This document shows, piece by piece, positions 1 through 14,600 of a stretch of 64,000 nucleotides of DNA. The stretch is from Diorhabda sublineata (Eukaryota > Arthropoda > Insecta > Coleoptera > Chrysomelidae). Where the stretch lies: positions 10,548,872 through 10,612,871 of the forward strand of contig NC_079485.1 in the NCBI RefSeq assembly GCF_026230105.1, in the 5' to 3' direction. The notes under the pieces were generated by a model. That model was not told where the DNA came from. It ran no database searches and worked only from the letters and a program-made list of their open reading frames with translations. Numbering within the stretch: position 1 is the stretch's first letter; each line of letters starts with the position of its first letter. Position numbers and translations under genes: made by a program.

Positions 1-3000
1 GTTGTTGTAAAATGATCCTATTTGAATGCATAAGAGATATTTAAATAATTTATAAACGTGTTTTTAGCTATTTTGAGAACCATTCAGCTTCCGAAATAAA
101 TGTGTATGTAAACGGTTATTATTAATTAATAAAATTAGTTATGCTACCTCGGCGATATCGGTTTTGCTGAGTGTAATATCTTTGCATTATTACTACATAA
201 TCAAAATTCTATATTCGTCGAATATAAAATACAGAAGTAATGTATAAAAGAAACACAACCAATATTTGAAATTATAATTACTATATAGGAACATTATAAA
301 TAATTCAGATCCCTCCGCCTGGCGCTTAAAATCGAATGTTTTTATGATGCACCGATAGCTGACTAATACCATTTTCAGATTATATACATATTTTTATATT
401 CACTAAAACTCATTCATCTAAAGTTCTTCAATGAAAATTTCCAGTCTGACTTTTTTCAGTGAATAATTGCATACTGCGAATAGTAACAGTTTTACGATTG
501 TTAAAAATTTGACTGACATATATTCAAACAAAAGCATCTTAATCGTCGAAAAATACGTGACGATACAAAGAAACTTGATGCCCAATTTCCGAATGCAGGT
601 AAACTCCGGTTCCCAATCATTATCACTACAGAGTTTTTTCAACCAAAAGTTTACCTTTGTTTGTCATGTACGTTGACTTTTCGACGTAAAAACACGTTTT
701 GAAAGATATTAATGGGATTTCTCCGCACGGTAACACAGTATCACTTGGTTTTATTAACTCAGTATAAACTCATCTGTATGCAAGTGGCAAGAAACTAGTT
801 TCAAGAATATTTGCTTGAAGGTACAACCACCATAATCAAGCAATTTAGTTGAAGGACTTAAAATATAAAAGGTAAGTATGGCGAGACACATGCATAGCAA
901 TTTCCCAAGTCAAAGATAATTCCTTGGAACGTTCAATAAGTTTTGATCAAAATATTATTTATATAATATGTGCAAATATTTTAGTATCGAGAAATTCGAT
1001 ATTTAATTGTGTGGCGAGGGAGTCTGTTCAATAAGGTTATTTTTTATACGATTGACATTATAATTAGCAACAATTCCTAGAGCATGATTTTCTACTTCAA
1101 ATACTCTTTTTTTTTGTAGTATAATTTAAACAAATTTTCCAGAACATAAGCAAATCGTTATTATCTTCATACAAATCCAAGTTATTACCGAAATATTAGG
1201 GTCATTTTTACGCGATATACCAGTGAAAATATGAAGATGAAGATTAAATGAACACAAAAATTGGATGTGGATACGAAGTGTATTCAAGTTAAGAGAACAT
1301 ATTCCACACAATTCAAAAATCAGATCCAAAATACAATTATGGAAATTAAAAAGAACAAATAGTAGTACTGAAGAAGTTAAGAGCACTAGATAATTAGAAA
1401 TATAAATTATAATAAAAATATACAATAAGGAATATAAAAATCAGTAACTATGGCAATAACTGTTTGCAGATTAACACAAATGTCCAAGATAAAATGATTA
1501 CTGCTCAACCAGTAACGCTGAAACATGTGACTTGATTTTACGTTGGACGTCTTTAAAAATGTCTACTCGGCAGGTTTTCAGGCAATAGTAAAGACCGTCA
1601 ATGAAATTTGGAATAGCCTCAGCTAGCTTGTTACTTTGTTTCAAATTTTAGACAAAGCACTATTTTGGGCTAATAAAACCGTTCCTGCAGAGAGGCAATG
1701 TCCAATTTTTTAAGTTCGTCTAAAACATGTAGCTTTCCACTTCTGGGTAATTCCTTCACCAGTGAAATGTAGTTTTAGACATATTTTGCATTAAATAAAG
1801 ATCTCATTTTGACTTAACATTATATCCTGACATACCTACAATACCATTTTTGTTTAACACATTAAATAAACAAAGATGTTTCAATCTAATTGTACACACT
1901 CCATTCACTTTGAAGTCAATTTCTAAGATGATTAAAATTCTGCCCAACATAAAATAAATTCTCGTCTTTCAGAATTTTTTAAGTTACTAATTGAACAGTA
2001 ATAATCTCATTACCGAGCCCGCACAGAATTGTTGACAAGAAGGAATGAAATAACTACAGGAAGCTTCGACGTTCACCACAAAGGAGAAAATATCAAATGT
2101 GATATTCCAAAGAAGAATAAGTGGGTTTACATGTAGAGGAGCAATACATTTATAATAGAAGACAGAAAAATAAAAAGAAACATTGATTGCTTCTCTATAT
2201 ATCTATATCTTATGAAAGACGTGTCAAGATATAAACTATACGAATATTGGAGGACATAAAAGTTACCAATTATTCAAACAGAGCAATCCCCTTGAGATCT
2301 TTTAATATTTTATACGCATAGCAGACACATAAGTGCGTAGGTGATCAACCAACAATCAAGTTTCTACTAACCATGAACACAATAATAAACGGACTGGAAA
2401 AATTCCAAATTCTAAAAATTGATTGCTTCAAATTAATTATTACTAACATGTGTACGCTATTATGTTTTCTATTTATAATAATACAAAACAAATACATTTC
2501 CATAGCGGTAAAATAACTAAGTATTAATTAAAGAATGCCATGAATTTCGAAGATATCCATGAAGTACTTTTACGTAAAGGTAGGATAGAAATTCTTTACA
2601 AAGAATTTGTTCCAGAAGAATTTTTATGATACATGAATAATGTTGGCAGTTTTACATATGACAATTATAAATTCAAAAAGTATAATACTGAAAATTTCAC
2701 GGATTATTCATGTTTTAATGATTAGTACACAAAAGTCATGTGACACATCAGTTAATGATTTCCGGGACTAACTAACAACTTTAGACAAAACTACCAAGAG
2801 TAAGTAATACTATTAACCCAGATTTCTACAGTTCTGCTCTTCTTGAACTAATCAATCAACAAAATTACATGTGCATTCCAAAATGCGTTGATCGTAATTT
2901 GGCCAGCTGGCGTATGAGTTTTAGATGGTCTTCAATGGCAGGCGTTGACTCAGTAACGATATTTTTTATGCATACGTGTTATGATGCAGACATTTTCCAT

Positions 3001-5377
3001 CCATTGTCATAAGTCGACTTAAAAAAATGAGTTTATATCATTTTAACAGCTCTAAATAGTGTTCTGAATCATTGATGCGTTGTTTTTAATCGATCACGGG
3101 TTAATACGACAGACACTTTGGACACGTGTTTCTCATAGACCAATATCATAGTAAAATTATTAATACATTTGATGTATTTCTCACAATATCAGGCAACTGC
3201 GATTTAAGACTTGTATAAAATTTTTAACGTTTTCTGGAGTAACTTCCACATTCCAGAAATATGATGTCCAACGTAATCTATGTTAGTTAGAACACGTTTA
3301 TATTCAGCATACCTTATAATCGAATAAGCCTCAATGATTATATTTCTCATTTCGTGCATTTTACAATAAATACATTTTTTCCATTCAAGACGCAAGTCAT
3401 GGTGTCGAACCCTGTGTGATCAAGTGGTAAGTATATGAGAGCTCTTTTAGCGTCCAGAATGTAGCTGGAGAAGATGTTACCTAACGTCGTCAGTGTAATA
3501 TGCGGAAGTTTTAACACTCACCAACGGTCTCAAAAACTCCAACTTATGTCTAACACACATTCTCAATGATTCTGAGATAACCTTTCTCAATCACTCTGGT
3601 GATACTTTTAATGGAAATCAGATCGAGTTGTTATCCTTAATTCCTATCGCCACATCGAATTTAGAAGTTCTTTGATGAGTAATTATATTTCTATGGTGAA
3701 TGAATTTTAGTAAAACCCATTCTGTTCTTATGTTATATATGGTATATTTAATAGAGTACAGTATTTTAAGGTCTTTTAATGAAATATTGGAATAGATATT
3801 TCAAAGACTCTATTTTTTATCTGTTTGATTATTGATTGATGAAATTTTCTTGTTTTTGTTTCTAATAAATTTTGTCTTGAAAAAAGTTGATGAATGTTTA
3901 CTATTCTCTCTTTCTATAGTAAATTGTATATGAGGATTGAGCTATTCAAGTTAAATAGTAAGTTATAAATTTCATCAAATGAAAGGGATAAAATTCACAC
4001 ACGATTTGATGAAGAATTACTTAGATGGCGAAACAGATATATTCCCTTATTTCTAATTAAAAAAACCCAGAAATCGCAAATGAGGTCTCCAGATCTCATT
4101 GTGTTTATCAACTTTCATATGTTCACTATTACTAGCAAATTACGGAAGCACTATCCCCAATAAAAAACGATCAATGGAAAGATTGGGGAGCATATTACAA
4201 CTAATATTCAATATAATATTAATCTTTGACCTTTAACATAAATAAATAATTGATAATCGTAGCCAAACAAAACTTAATCCGAATTGAATATTTACTAGAA
4301 TCTAACCTATAATTGGTCCCAGGGTAAAAGTTTAACAATTTGTGCCTATATCGTGAAAACGCGTTTAAAAAATTTTTTAAGCTATTTTCGGAACTACTTC
4401 TGGATATAAAAACACAGGATAAGCTATATATCAGAAGCCATTTTTATAACTTCTCATCAATTATTAGAAAAACTCTACTATCGTAATACTCTTTGAAAAA
4501 AAAATTTTTGGTATTAGATTTGTATGATAAAAGGTCACATGCTATTACATAGAAGTTGCGTTTAGTATGAAAAATTGGAATAGGTAGGATGGTAACACAT
4601 TACCACAAGGCCTCAAATCACTTCCTATATACCTCAATATATAATATTTGTGATTGAACAAAATCTATTTTAAAATATAATTTACCAAGAAATAACGATT
4701 TTTATTTTGCCAAGAATCATTAACGGCCCTTTGTTCTCAGTAACAATCAAACATTTTAAAATAGAAATAGAATTATTTCCAAAACATATTGCTGCTAAAA
4801 TTAATTACTGTGTATCGTTTACTATTTTTAGAATATTGTTTTTAAAACAAGACTTAAATCAATAACTATACATTGAACATATAATAAATTTTGATATTGC
4901 TATTACTAATAGCGCTAAAGATAAAAAGACACATTGCCATTTGTTGAAAATATACATATGATAATGATGGTACACCAAAATATAATGAAGCAGAGGAGAG
5001 TAGTGGAAATCATAAATTGGTAGGTATTCTCAAACAAAATGGTAACAAAATACCTTAGGAAAACAAGATCCTATGAATATGTATCAAAAGTAATAACGAT
5101 TCGATTATACGAGGAGTAACCAATTATTCCACCGACATAGGTGGAATATTAACAATTTATAATGTCATAGCCTCTGAAATGTTAGAGCTAGCAAAAGTAC
5201 ATAAACGCGACAGATCTCTTCGACCAATTTTTGATTATTCGAATCATTCTCACCTCACCTCATTGATTTAAAAAGTATCCATCTAGAAATTACCAAGAAA
5301 GAAACAACAAACATGAAAAATTTATACAAGCTGTAGAATTACATTTCTTCCAACATATTTTGAGTTTGAGGATTACC
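1..5377. other. AT-rich noncoding stretch
   Basis: I see no gene here. Reading frames are short, lack codon bias and match no domain I know. There is a 9-bp perfect hairpin at 5125-5148 (TATTCCACC, six-base loop, GGTGGAATA), and a tRNA box-B-like string near 3393-3405 that lacks a partner A box at the right spacing. The base composition and homopolymer runs are typical of insect intronic or intergenic DNA. Confidence 0.6.
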
Positions 5378-5893
5378 TACGAGGGTTGTCTAAAAGGTTT
5401 CGGACTTTAACAGCCATTTTAGACGTTTAGTTTCTGTTTGACATATGAAAAAAAAGAGTATCGATCTGTCATTGGGTATTTGTTTTTGAAAGGCAGTATG
5501 CCCATGAAAATGAAAGCGGAGAAACAGTACCGTAGCAGCTTGACTGACTACGAGCTTCATAAAAAAATTGCTGGACGACTGCTGCCGGATTAAGATAAAA
5601 AAGGCTATCGGCATATCAAAAGAAACCATCGGCCATAATAGTGACTGAAGAATTATGTATGCATAGGCTATCCGCTCGTTGGTTGTCGCGTTTGTTTGCT
5701 TTGATCAAAACAATTATGCGCATTCGAATGAGCATCACCTAGGCCTTATGGATGCGGATGCCGGATCTTTTACATCGATTCCTAACTGCAGATGAAACCT
5801 GGATTCAAATCTACAATCCTATCTACAATCCTGAAACGAAAAAACAGTCAAGCAAGTGGACTGCAAAAGGCGAACCCGAAATGGGATTTGATT
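5378..5893 (+). mobile_element. mariner transposon relic, 5' end through DDE start
   Basis: A decayed mariner-family DNA transposon. It opens with a mariner-type terminal repeat directly after a TA (CGAGGGTTGTCTAAAAGG from 5380). In shifting frames one can read the N-terminal helix-turn-helix (VIGYLFLKG), the second HTH (KKAIGISKETIGH, near 5600-5640) and the first catalytic block ADETWIQ followed by NPETKKQSSKWTAKGEPE (about 5790-5890). The first catalytic Asp is therefore still visible. At 5812-5834 a short TCTACAATCCTA unit is duplicated inside the catalytic block. Similarity stops near 5893 with no right terminal repeat, so the copy is 3'-truncated, and it carries stops and frameshifts. 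It shares its terminal repeat type with the relic at 42.3-43.3 kb and probably belongs to a related subfamily. Confidence 0.8.
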
Positions 5894-7511
5894 AATTAAC
5901 TATCTTCACAAGAGAGTATAGACTGGACTATATATAGCAAAATGTCCAATGTTTGTAAATTCTCAACTTTTGCTATATGTGTAGTTTATGCACACTAAAA
6001 AAGGCAATCACACCATAATTAAGAAGTTTTAATATCCATCCAAATTAATACTAGACTAGACACTTTTGTTGTCTCACCTACCATGTAATTTAAGGAGGAA
6101 TACAAAAGAAATAGTATTGTTTGAGTAGATGCGACTATAACATATACTGCATAATTTTTGATTCATTTAATTTCAACAACTTAAGTTTAAGTTCATATAC
6201 GAGGTCGTAGTATTGATAAATAATGCTGTTAATTTCATATCATCCTGAGAAGGGCTGCAATACTGCCGAACCGTTGATGATTTTTCTATAAAAACTGATT
6301 TTTTTTATAGTTCAGAAATCTTGGATAAATAATTTAATCACTAAAATATATTATATGAGAAAGTTCGAGAAAAAAATAAAACTTCAAGACAGATTTATCT
6401 CAAATTCGTTCGTTCTCCATTCTTCCTCATGTCTTGACAAAAAAGCATCCACTTTCAATAGCAATTAAAAAAAAAAAGTACACAAGTCACCCACGACAAT
6501 ATATTAAATGCCCTATATGGCAAATAATTACAAATTCAATTAAGTACGTGTATCTCGATGTAAGACAATTTTTTCTTATCAGAATAAACCTGTAATTTTG
6601 AATATTAATTTATATAGTTAATTATAATTAAATCAGTATTTTAAATGTGCATGTAGGGACGTACAGTACAGAAATGCTCTGGTTTCTTTTACATTGAATA
6701 ATATATGGCAATTAAAATCTAAGTATATTTTGTTACGTTATTCGCATTTCATATCTATGACTTAATCAGATAATTGTGATACAATTCATTTTCATGAGAA
6801 AAAATATCAAGGTTAAGTAATTATCTGATATATTTGTTTATTGCGAAATATTTTCAAAGAACAAAGTGAAAAGGCCACTTTACAACAGAGTATGAGAACT
6901 TAACAAAGAAGATAAAACTGTTTCTAACTGAAGGCAAGTCATTTGATCTTATCAATTATAGTTGTCGTTAGCCAAATTATATCATTATGGGTTGGGTGCA
7001 TGCTTTATAGACTAAGGAAGAACTATTTTAAACGGAGAGCGAAGCTAGAAAAGTGCAGTGTCAAAGCACCCATGACAGTGTTATGGTTTTTATTAAACTT
7101 TTGCATTGTTTGAAAAGGTTGTAGAATTTAAACAATGGATAAAAAAACTAGTGAATGTACTTTAATTCGAATTTTTAACAAAATACAATACATCAAGCAA
7201 AATAAAATCAAATAAATAGGCTCCGCAACCAAATTAAGGCATCATTTTTTATTATATTTTACAGTTAGTAAAACTAATGGATATCGTTGTATATTTTATT
7301 ATATTGAGTTTAATCAATACAAAACTATGAAGATATAATAATGACCACGAGGCAAATAAAAATTCAGAGACTTATTATTATATTATTATAAATTTAAATA
7401 TATGATAAACAACTAACTGTATTCATTCAAATTGAGCTATTATAATTTATAATTTGTTATTGTTAACCCCTATGAAAATTTAAATCGCTCCTCCCTATAT
7501 ACATACATACA

Positions 7512-7582
<71 letters not shown>

Positions 7583-9956
7583 TTATAATTTCATAAATAT
7601 GTATTGTATAAATAAAAATAATGAATTCTTCCTTGAAGATTGTTGAAACGGTCCTGTTGGACTCCACCTCAATTTATGAAAACAAAATAAATAAACTAGG
7701 TATTATCCAAGTTTTTCTTCTACGAAACTGCCTCGTTTCGAGAATATTTATGAACTTAATACTTCTAGGGTTTGTCTAGTGATTCATTAACAAAAGAAAC
7801 TCTTTCCGTTTTATCTAAAATTCCAATTTCGTTTGAGTAAAGTATACGTGGGTAGTATTCTATTATGGACAAAAGACTACACTTACACTTACACATATAT
7901 TCAACAAGAAAAAGCAACAAGGACTTAGACTCCAAGATATTCTCTAGGTAATTGATAGAAAATCATATCTATCATTAACAAATAAAAGTTTAGTATATAA
8001 AATCATAAAAACTATTTTTCATAACATGTTCAAGTAATGACACATACTTTTGTCTTGCATAGCAGTTGCGTAATTTGATTTTCACAGAAAAAAAAACACA
8101 TGCTACGTATATATATTTATTTGCAAAACCACTATTGTATGGAGTCCCACAAAAACTAAGAAAACACATAAACTAGATTTGTGTTCACTGCCAACATACA
8201 GCCGACTTTTATATTCGTTTCAAACCATTTTTAACTCTAGGTGGTCCTAAAAAGCACACCGATACTTAGGTGGTCAAATAGTTTGTTACGGGAGCAAGCT
8301 GAAAGTTTGTTTATTATAATCTCCATTCCTCTACTCGATTTTAAATATATAATGAAAATAATTCTCGGAAATCAAATATACGATTCCCATTATTACAGCA
8401 GAGCAACAATTTTTAGAATAAATTAAGAACAGGCCAAGGCAGAATCGTAGGAGAATTACGATTGAATAACAGAATCGCTTTCTGTGCCACATTGCTAGAG
8501 CAACTTATGGAGTGTACAAAAAAATGTTCTTCTCTAAGATTATATATGGTCCACATGTCTACACTTGCTTTGAATCTCATCGAAGGATAGTATTTAGAAT
8601 CTAACACAACATAGTTAGGCGGCATCATCATAATATGAAAAAAAATTCCTAAAAAAAGGTAATTTCTGATGAAATTCAAAAATAGGACTAGGTTGAAAAA
8701 GAAATTAATAGAATGCTCAATATTAATCTTGCTGGTTATTTTAATATGAATAAAACACCATCCAATTTAATTTCGTAAATATGTTATTTAGATTGTAGGT
8801 TTTTTTTCATTGAAAGTATTTGATATAAAGCGCAAATCTATTATGACAAATAGGAAAAATAATACATATTTTATATGTATTGAAAATAATAGGGATTGTA
8901 TATATCGTATCGTACCCAAAAATTTTTTTCGAAACGAAAGTGTTAGGAAAGTGAACACAATTTTTCAAATATGTTCATGGGATATGTTGTAAAGTCTATA
9001 GACGTAACGTGTTTCTTTCGACGCTATTGAATCAATCATGCCAAGACTAATTAGGCTCTATCAAAAGACAGCACACCTCTCCTTCAAAATGTTTTCTCAC
9101 CAGAAAGATTAAGTAGTCAATATGAGTAATAATTAATTCTGTCCGCTATAAATAATTCTACACCCACTGTTTCTTTCTTTGTTAACCATTATCCCCATTA
9201 CCCTTCATGTCGGTCATCTAAGCGTGAAGAGAATATACCTACTGTTCGCTAGTTCTTCTAACCTTTACTTATTCCAATTTCTTTTTGTATTTATTCAACA
9301 GAATGTGTGGGTTTATTTCCGGCCTTTGTCACCGATCCCCTAAATAGTACTTGAAAATAAATATCTGTAAATGTAAATGGAAAAAAAAATTGAATAACGT
9401 AATTTAAACAATTTTTACAGTTTATTCAAATTTTTTTAGGTCAGGTTAGGATTCCCTAATCTCATACTTTCTTTGTTACGTTGCGTGAATTTCACGGTGA
9501 TTCAATTAGTGTATAAAAATTTCTCTTATGTTAATGATAAAAGTAATAATACAATTGATAATATGATTTTTTATCAACCCGAAACTTGGGTCTCATTTTT
9601 ATTTTAAATACGACGAAAACATGAGTAAAATAAAAAATAATACAGAAAATATAAATTCAATTTTTTATGACGAAAATAGGGTGGCCACAAACATATAACG
9701 ATAATTATTTTAAAGCACTCCCAAATAAAGGACTGCATAGAAAACTAGTTAATCTGAATATTTATAGGTATAGGAGAATAGATCCATCATATCAAGTCAC
9801 TATTTATTTTTATTCTCAAAACTTCAACAACCAAATTATTACCATAATTGGTAATAGAAAATAATTTAAACTCAAAACTATAAATACCCAAGAATAATGA
9901 ATCAACAAGTAAAACAGGCATCATCAATGCACTAACAATATCAATTTCACTTTTTT
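5894..9956. other. AT-rich noncoding stretch
   Basis: I recognise nothing coding here. Apart from the compound microsatellite at 7496-7580 the stretch is unstructured AT-rich sequence. A moderately GC-richer patch at 8410-8560 has no identifiable domain on either strand. Confidence 0.55.
7496..7580. repeat. (CATA)n-(TA)n compound microsatellite
   Basis: About ten CATA units pass directly into about 20 TA units. This is a simple repeat expected to vary in length. Confidence 0.95.
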
Positions 9957-10274
9957 GTCATCTTTGACGCCTACAGCAGGGATGTTTTCTGGCACAACAG
10001 CCAATTTTGGACGACCTTCACGAAATTTGTCCTGCAACAAATAACGACCACTATTAAATTCGGAAAACCAGCGAAACACGGCGGCTCAATATGGTGCTTT
10101 ATCAGCAATAATTTTAACGGCCCATGAATATTTCAAGTATCCGTAAACAACTCAAACAACATTCATTCAACAAGACGTTCACCATTAAAAATGTCAAACT
10201 TTAGATGGCAATGTCAGATTTGATATATTCTCATCAGTGTTGCCGTATCTCAGAACTTAAGTAACATCCCTTGT
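9957..10274 (-). mobile_element. mariner relic, 5' end (cecropia-like type)
   Basis: Read on the minus strand, the 5' end of a mariner element begins at about 10274 beside a TA, with a terminal repeat starting AAGGGATGTTAC. From about 10085 down to 9957 there is a clean in-frame stretch typical of the linker between the two helix-turn-helix subdomains: FRWFSEFNSGR, then FREGRPK, then VVPENIPAV. Upstream N-terminal sequence is frameshifted. The copy ends at about 9957, so the catalytic domain is missing. The GRP box is intact. The C-terminal relic at 14.3-14.6 kb on the plus strand looks like the same mariner type, but the two are 4 kb apart and in opposite orientation, so they are separate insertions or rearranged pieces. 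Confidence 0.75.
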
Positions 10275-13200
10275 ATAAAATTTAAGAAGCACAGAGCTTG
10301 TGCAAACAAGATTCGGAACTTGTAGTACGCAACCTTAAAACGCCATAAAGAATTTTTAATGTTTAGACTTCCATATGACAGACATCATAATTTTAACTAA
10401 TTAGCACAGAGTATGTAAACGATGATGAAAACATTAAATCCCTTTACACGAAGATGGAGTTGGACGTGATACGAAAAAGATATGCAATTATTCAAAAGCT
10501 GGTAGAAAAATACTATGTATGAATGTCGATGCTCGTGAATTATGAACATGTAATATTATGTGATCTTTAAGTTATGTTAATAGAAACATTTTTTGTTCGG
10601 TATCATTTATTTATTCAACATTTTCGAGCGACAGTCTCCCGCCAGAATAATTTTCCAGTATTGTGTGAAGACCCAATAATGTGCCTACAAATTGATATTT
10701 TACAATTTGATCTCCGTTGTATTTAATGAGGATTAAAATTTTAGATTTGGCAGTTGTGTACAACTTTATACATACCAAAAAATCACATTATTTCTATTTG
10801 ATATAATCAACTATAAAATCATATCTCTAAATTGTGATACTCTGTGGACCTTATTATTGGATGTAAAAATCATGATTGGAGATACAAACCAATGAAACAA
10901 AGTATTTTTCAAACAAAAGTTTTTCAACTAATGAGTATAACCAAAATCACAGACTCGTATTGTATATATTTCAATTTATGAAATCTGATTTTCTTACGAT
11001 GTAGTAGAAACTCATAAAAATTTTACATTCACACATTTCATATAAATCACATTTTTATATCTATGCACTATAAAACATAAAAACTTGTGATTCAAATGAT
11101 TTAAATTGTTTTTATGTGATTATAATTTTTATGGCGGATGTTTGAATTATACTCACGGGTGTAGATAACAAAAAGAATGTTCTTTGCTTCTTGTAATATC
11201 ACGCCCTCATAAAAATTATATTATAAAGTGGATCGGATAATTTAGAGACACTGGAACAATTAATGAATCTATATGTGTGCCTTTATTCTCAATATGTTTT
11301 GTTCATCAATAAAATATAAAACAATATAATCTACTTGCGACATCGTCCACGTTGACTTTAAAATTTGGTCCTAAGAGTAATCAAATATAAGTAACATAAT
11401 AGCAATCCATCAATGCGCTGCGTTCATTGTGTATTTCCGAGTTGTTTCCGAGACGCTGTTGTTATCCTAAATAATTATATATTAAACTTGTTTCTGCAAT
11501 ATTGGATGTAAAGTCAATTAAAACCGTTTTTTGTTCGCGATACAAACTCTTTATGCAGATCTTTATTGTGAATAACTGGATCAATCTTTAATCGAAAAGT
11601 ATCTTGCGATTGTTAACAGAGAAGACGTTATTCTACCGCGCCGCGATGAAGACCGCAATGTTGGAAAAATGAATGGATTTGGGTGGCGGGTACTACCTCG
11701 ACCCATATCGCACCCTAGAATTTCCATTTGTTTTGGTTGTTATGGATATGTATTAGCAGAAGTTGTGGAAAACTTTAAAACAGCATATGTGCCGTTTTTA
11801 GCTACGTAGAGAAAAAGGTATTTTCAATATGAAGGTTAAGAGGAAAAATTTGCTTAGGGAAGAAGTTATAGGATAAAAGGAAAGGAGCATGCACGAGTAC
11901 GACGGATGTGACTGGTTGCAATAGATTCAGTTATCAGGTAGGATTTCAATCCGATCAAACATCATACAAAACTTGTTACTATCAATATATATGATGCTTG
12001 TATCTTGGAAAGATAAAATTCAAACTGAACAAAGACGACGATGACTGTGAGATAAATTTCATCCGAATTTGTCAGTAGATTTTGTGGTATTGTAGTATGA
12101 CTTATCTATTTTATGGAAGTGAATTTAAAAAAGTTGGGGCAAATATCTACTTTTTTTATCCCTAATTGTTTCCTAGTATTATGAAGAATATTCAATAGAA
12201 TTTTTCTTACATCAAAATATATATTTATTAACAATAGTTCAATTTCCAGGATTTAACAGAACATCTAATATCACAACTCAATTGTTGAATAGAACTGTTA
12301 CGTTTATAACAAGAAGAAATCCATTAGTTAATTTGAATAAATAATAAAATTCGTAGCAAAGTAGTCACACTACATGGAGGCTGTCATAATTGGTCTTATA
12401 GTGAAAAAACTATAGATTTATTTCGGCATTCTTACGGGTAAAGAATATCATATATGCTTCCTAGTTACACACAACGATATAGCTATTATTTACTATTGGT
12501 ACAATAAACTCTCAATAGATGCCTAAAACAACCACCAGAAGATCAATTGCTTAGCCATATTGCAGAAAACGAATGAGGTTTAGTGTGAGGTCGGTTCACC
12601 ATGTGTTGAGACGCGAACTACTGCTTCCAATTCTTTTTGATAATAACATTTTTCAAACCAGATTTTTTCCGTGTAAAAAACAATTACCCTCCAACTATTG
12701 GGATGAATATTGAATTACATTTCCATTGGAAATCGGACAAAATCTGAATTGGAAAACTGCTAAAACTGGAGGATGAGCAAGTAGAAATTCAGGAGATCAA
12801 TAGGATGCAGTTCAAAACTTGTGATCTATATTTAGACATAATGTTGAAAAGAAAAACATTAAAATTGTTATTATGAATAATGATGAAATCTCTTATTGGA
12901 AAAAGTTCGAGATTAAACAAGTTAAATTATAATTTTGAATTGTCAATTTTATTGATTTAAATATTTAAACTTTTCTTATATGAAAAAATACCTGAAAAAT
13001 AATGAGAGAGGTCACATGAACAGTGTTAATTGAAAATTCATATAAATTACTACTCAAATATTTTTGCTGACAATTAAATTATTACCTATATTTTGCATTT
13101 AATGAAGATATGAAATAAGAAAAAACTTTGATTGTATTTTGAAATGCTTACGTTTTACATACAATGACCAGCGGATAACTAATAACACCACAATAGATTA

Positions 13201-13367
13201 CATATAAATAATGGTGCTTTATTGTCAAAGGAAAAAACAAATAAATATCTATTGACTAACGGTCGTGTCAGCAGAATATATTATTTTGTTAACATTACGG
13301 AAATGAATGGAAGATTTAAACTTTTAATAATTAATATATGATTTAATTTACACTCGATAGATATAGA

Positions 13368-13370
<3 letters not shown>

Positions 13371-13412
<42 letters not shown>
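13371..13412. repeat. (TA)n microsatellite
   Basis: About 21 TA units, uninterrupted. Confidence 0.95.
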
Positions 13413-13415
<3 letters not shown>

Positions 13416-13524
13416 TGTTTCAAAATTAGTTTTTTCAACAACTTTTAAAAGATAAAATTTGACGTTTTGACTTTTTCATTTAGAAACATAAACATATCAA
13501 AAGGTCTAAGAAATTAAAGAAATT

Positions 13525-13633
<109 letters not shown>

Positions 13634-14269
13634 ATGTAAAATTTTGTGCATTGGAGTGTGTACAATAATATATTGAAGAAGTATTTTTATTTCATTTTTA
13701 ACGTCCCACCTAAAATCTAAACATATCTAATAATATTATCTTTAAATTAAATTGACATATTTTAATGTAAAAAGAAACTATTAATCCAAATTATTCATAA
13801 TTACATTGGAAGGAATTTTTTTGTTTCGAGGTCTGCGAACAAATTCTCTATTTTCTATATGTTACTATATCTCAAGAATCTTTGAATTTTTATTAGTAAT
13901 TGTATGTTTTTTGCTGTTACATAGTATTGATGATTCCTTAATCTATTCTAAATATGAAGAAATCTGTCCAACCTAACCAGCATTACTACTTTTATTTTTT
14001 GGTATTTTATATTTTTTACTACTGAAATATTTTGATTGTGTTATGTATGTATTTTTCAAATATATTAGCAATTTTAACGTAATTCGTGATTACTTTTGAT
14101 TTAACCAATTCTAATTCGAAAAACCAAAAGAAATTAACAACATAGCCCAAAATCTATAACTTTTTCAATGTCATTTGGATTTATATGCGTACAAAATTTA
14201 TCTATGCTAAACTTACTGATTTTACATTGCGATGTTCTTACCACTGCCATTCCAAGTTTCTGCTTCTTA

Positions 14270-14600
14270 TATTTTTGGCATGTAAAATTGTTACTCCAAA
14301 ACCATATGTTTTCCAAAAGGCATTGGACAAATGAGGAAAACGTCAATGAAGATACAAATTTTTCTTCATCATGACCATCACACCGTTGCCGAAACAATTG
14401 AATTTTTAAGCAAGGGAGAAGATTGAGTTCTTCTCCATACAGCCCTGATTTGGCACCCAATTAACTTTTATTCCCAGTTATCAAAAACAAACTACATGGT
14501 GAACGATTTTCAACTCCAGAAGAAGCCGTTTTTGAACTCATATCGCAAGTGCTACGAAAATTGGTTGAAGCCCATCGAAAGTTAAGCCAGAAATGTAAAT
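14270..14600 (+). mobile_element. mariner relic, C-terminal half of transposase
   Basis: The C-terminal part of a mariner DD34D-type transposase, readable across several frameshifts. In order: TICFPKGIGQMRKTS, then FLHHDHHTVAETIEFL (about 14355-14405; the expected catalytic HHDN is here HHDH), then PYSPDLAPN with its conserved Asp, then FPVIKNKLHGERFSTPEEAV (about 14470-14530), and KCYENWLKPIES near 14550-14590. The last block is in a different frame from the one before it. The N-terminal DNA-binding domain, the first catalytic Asp and the 3' terminal repeat are absent or unrecognisable. This is the same mariner type as the fragment at 9.96-10.27 kb. It cannot encode an active enzyme. Confidence 0.8.

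Noticed and set aside
3390..3440. tRNA-like box B (GGTTCGACACC on the minus strand) and an A-box-like AGTGGTAAG nearby
   Set aside because: The two boxes are on opposite strands and no cloverleaf can be drawn, so no tRNA or SINE is called.
14134..14460. 108-codon minus-strand open frame
   Set aside because: It overlaps the plus-strand mariner transposase relic and has no motifs.
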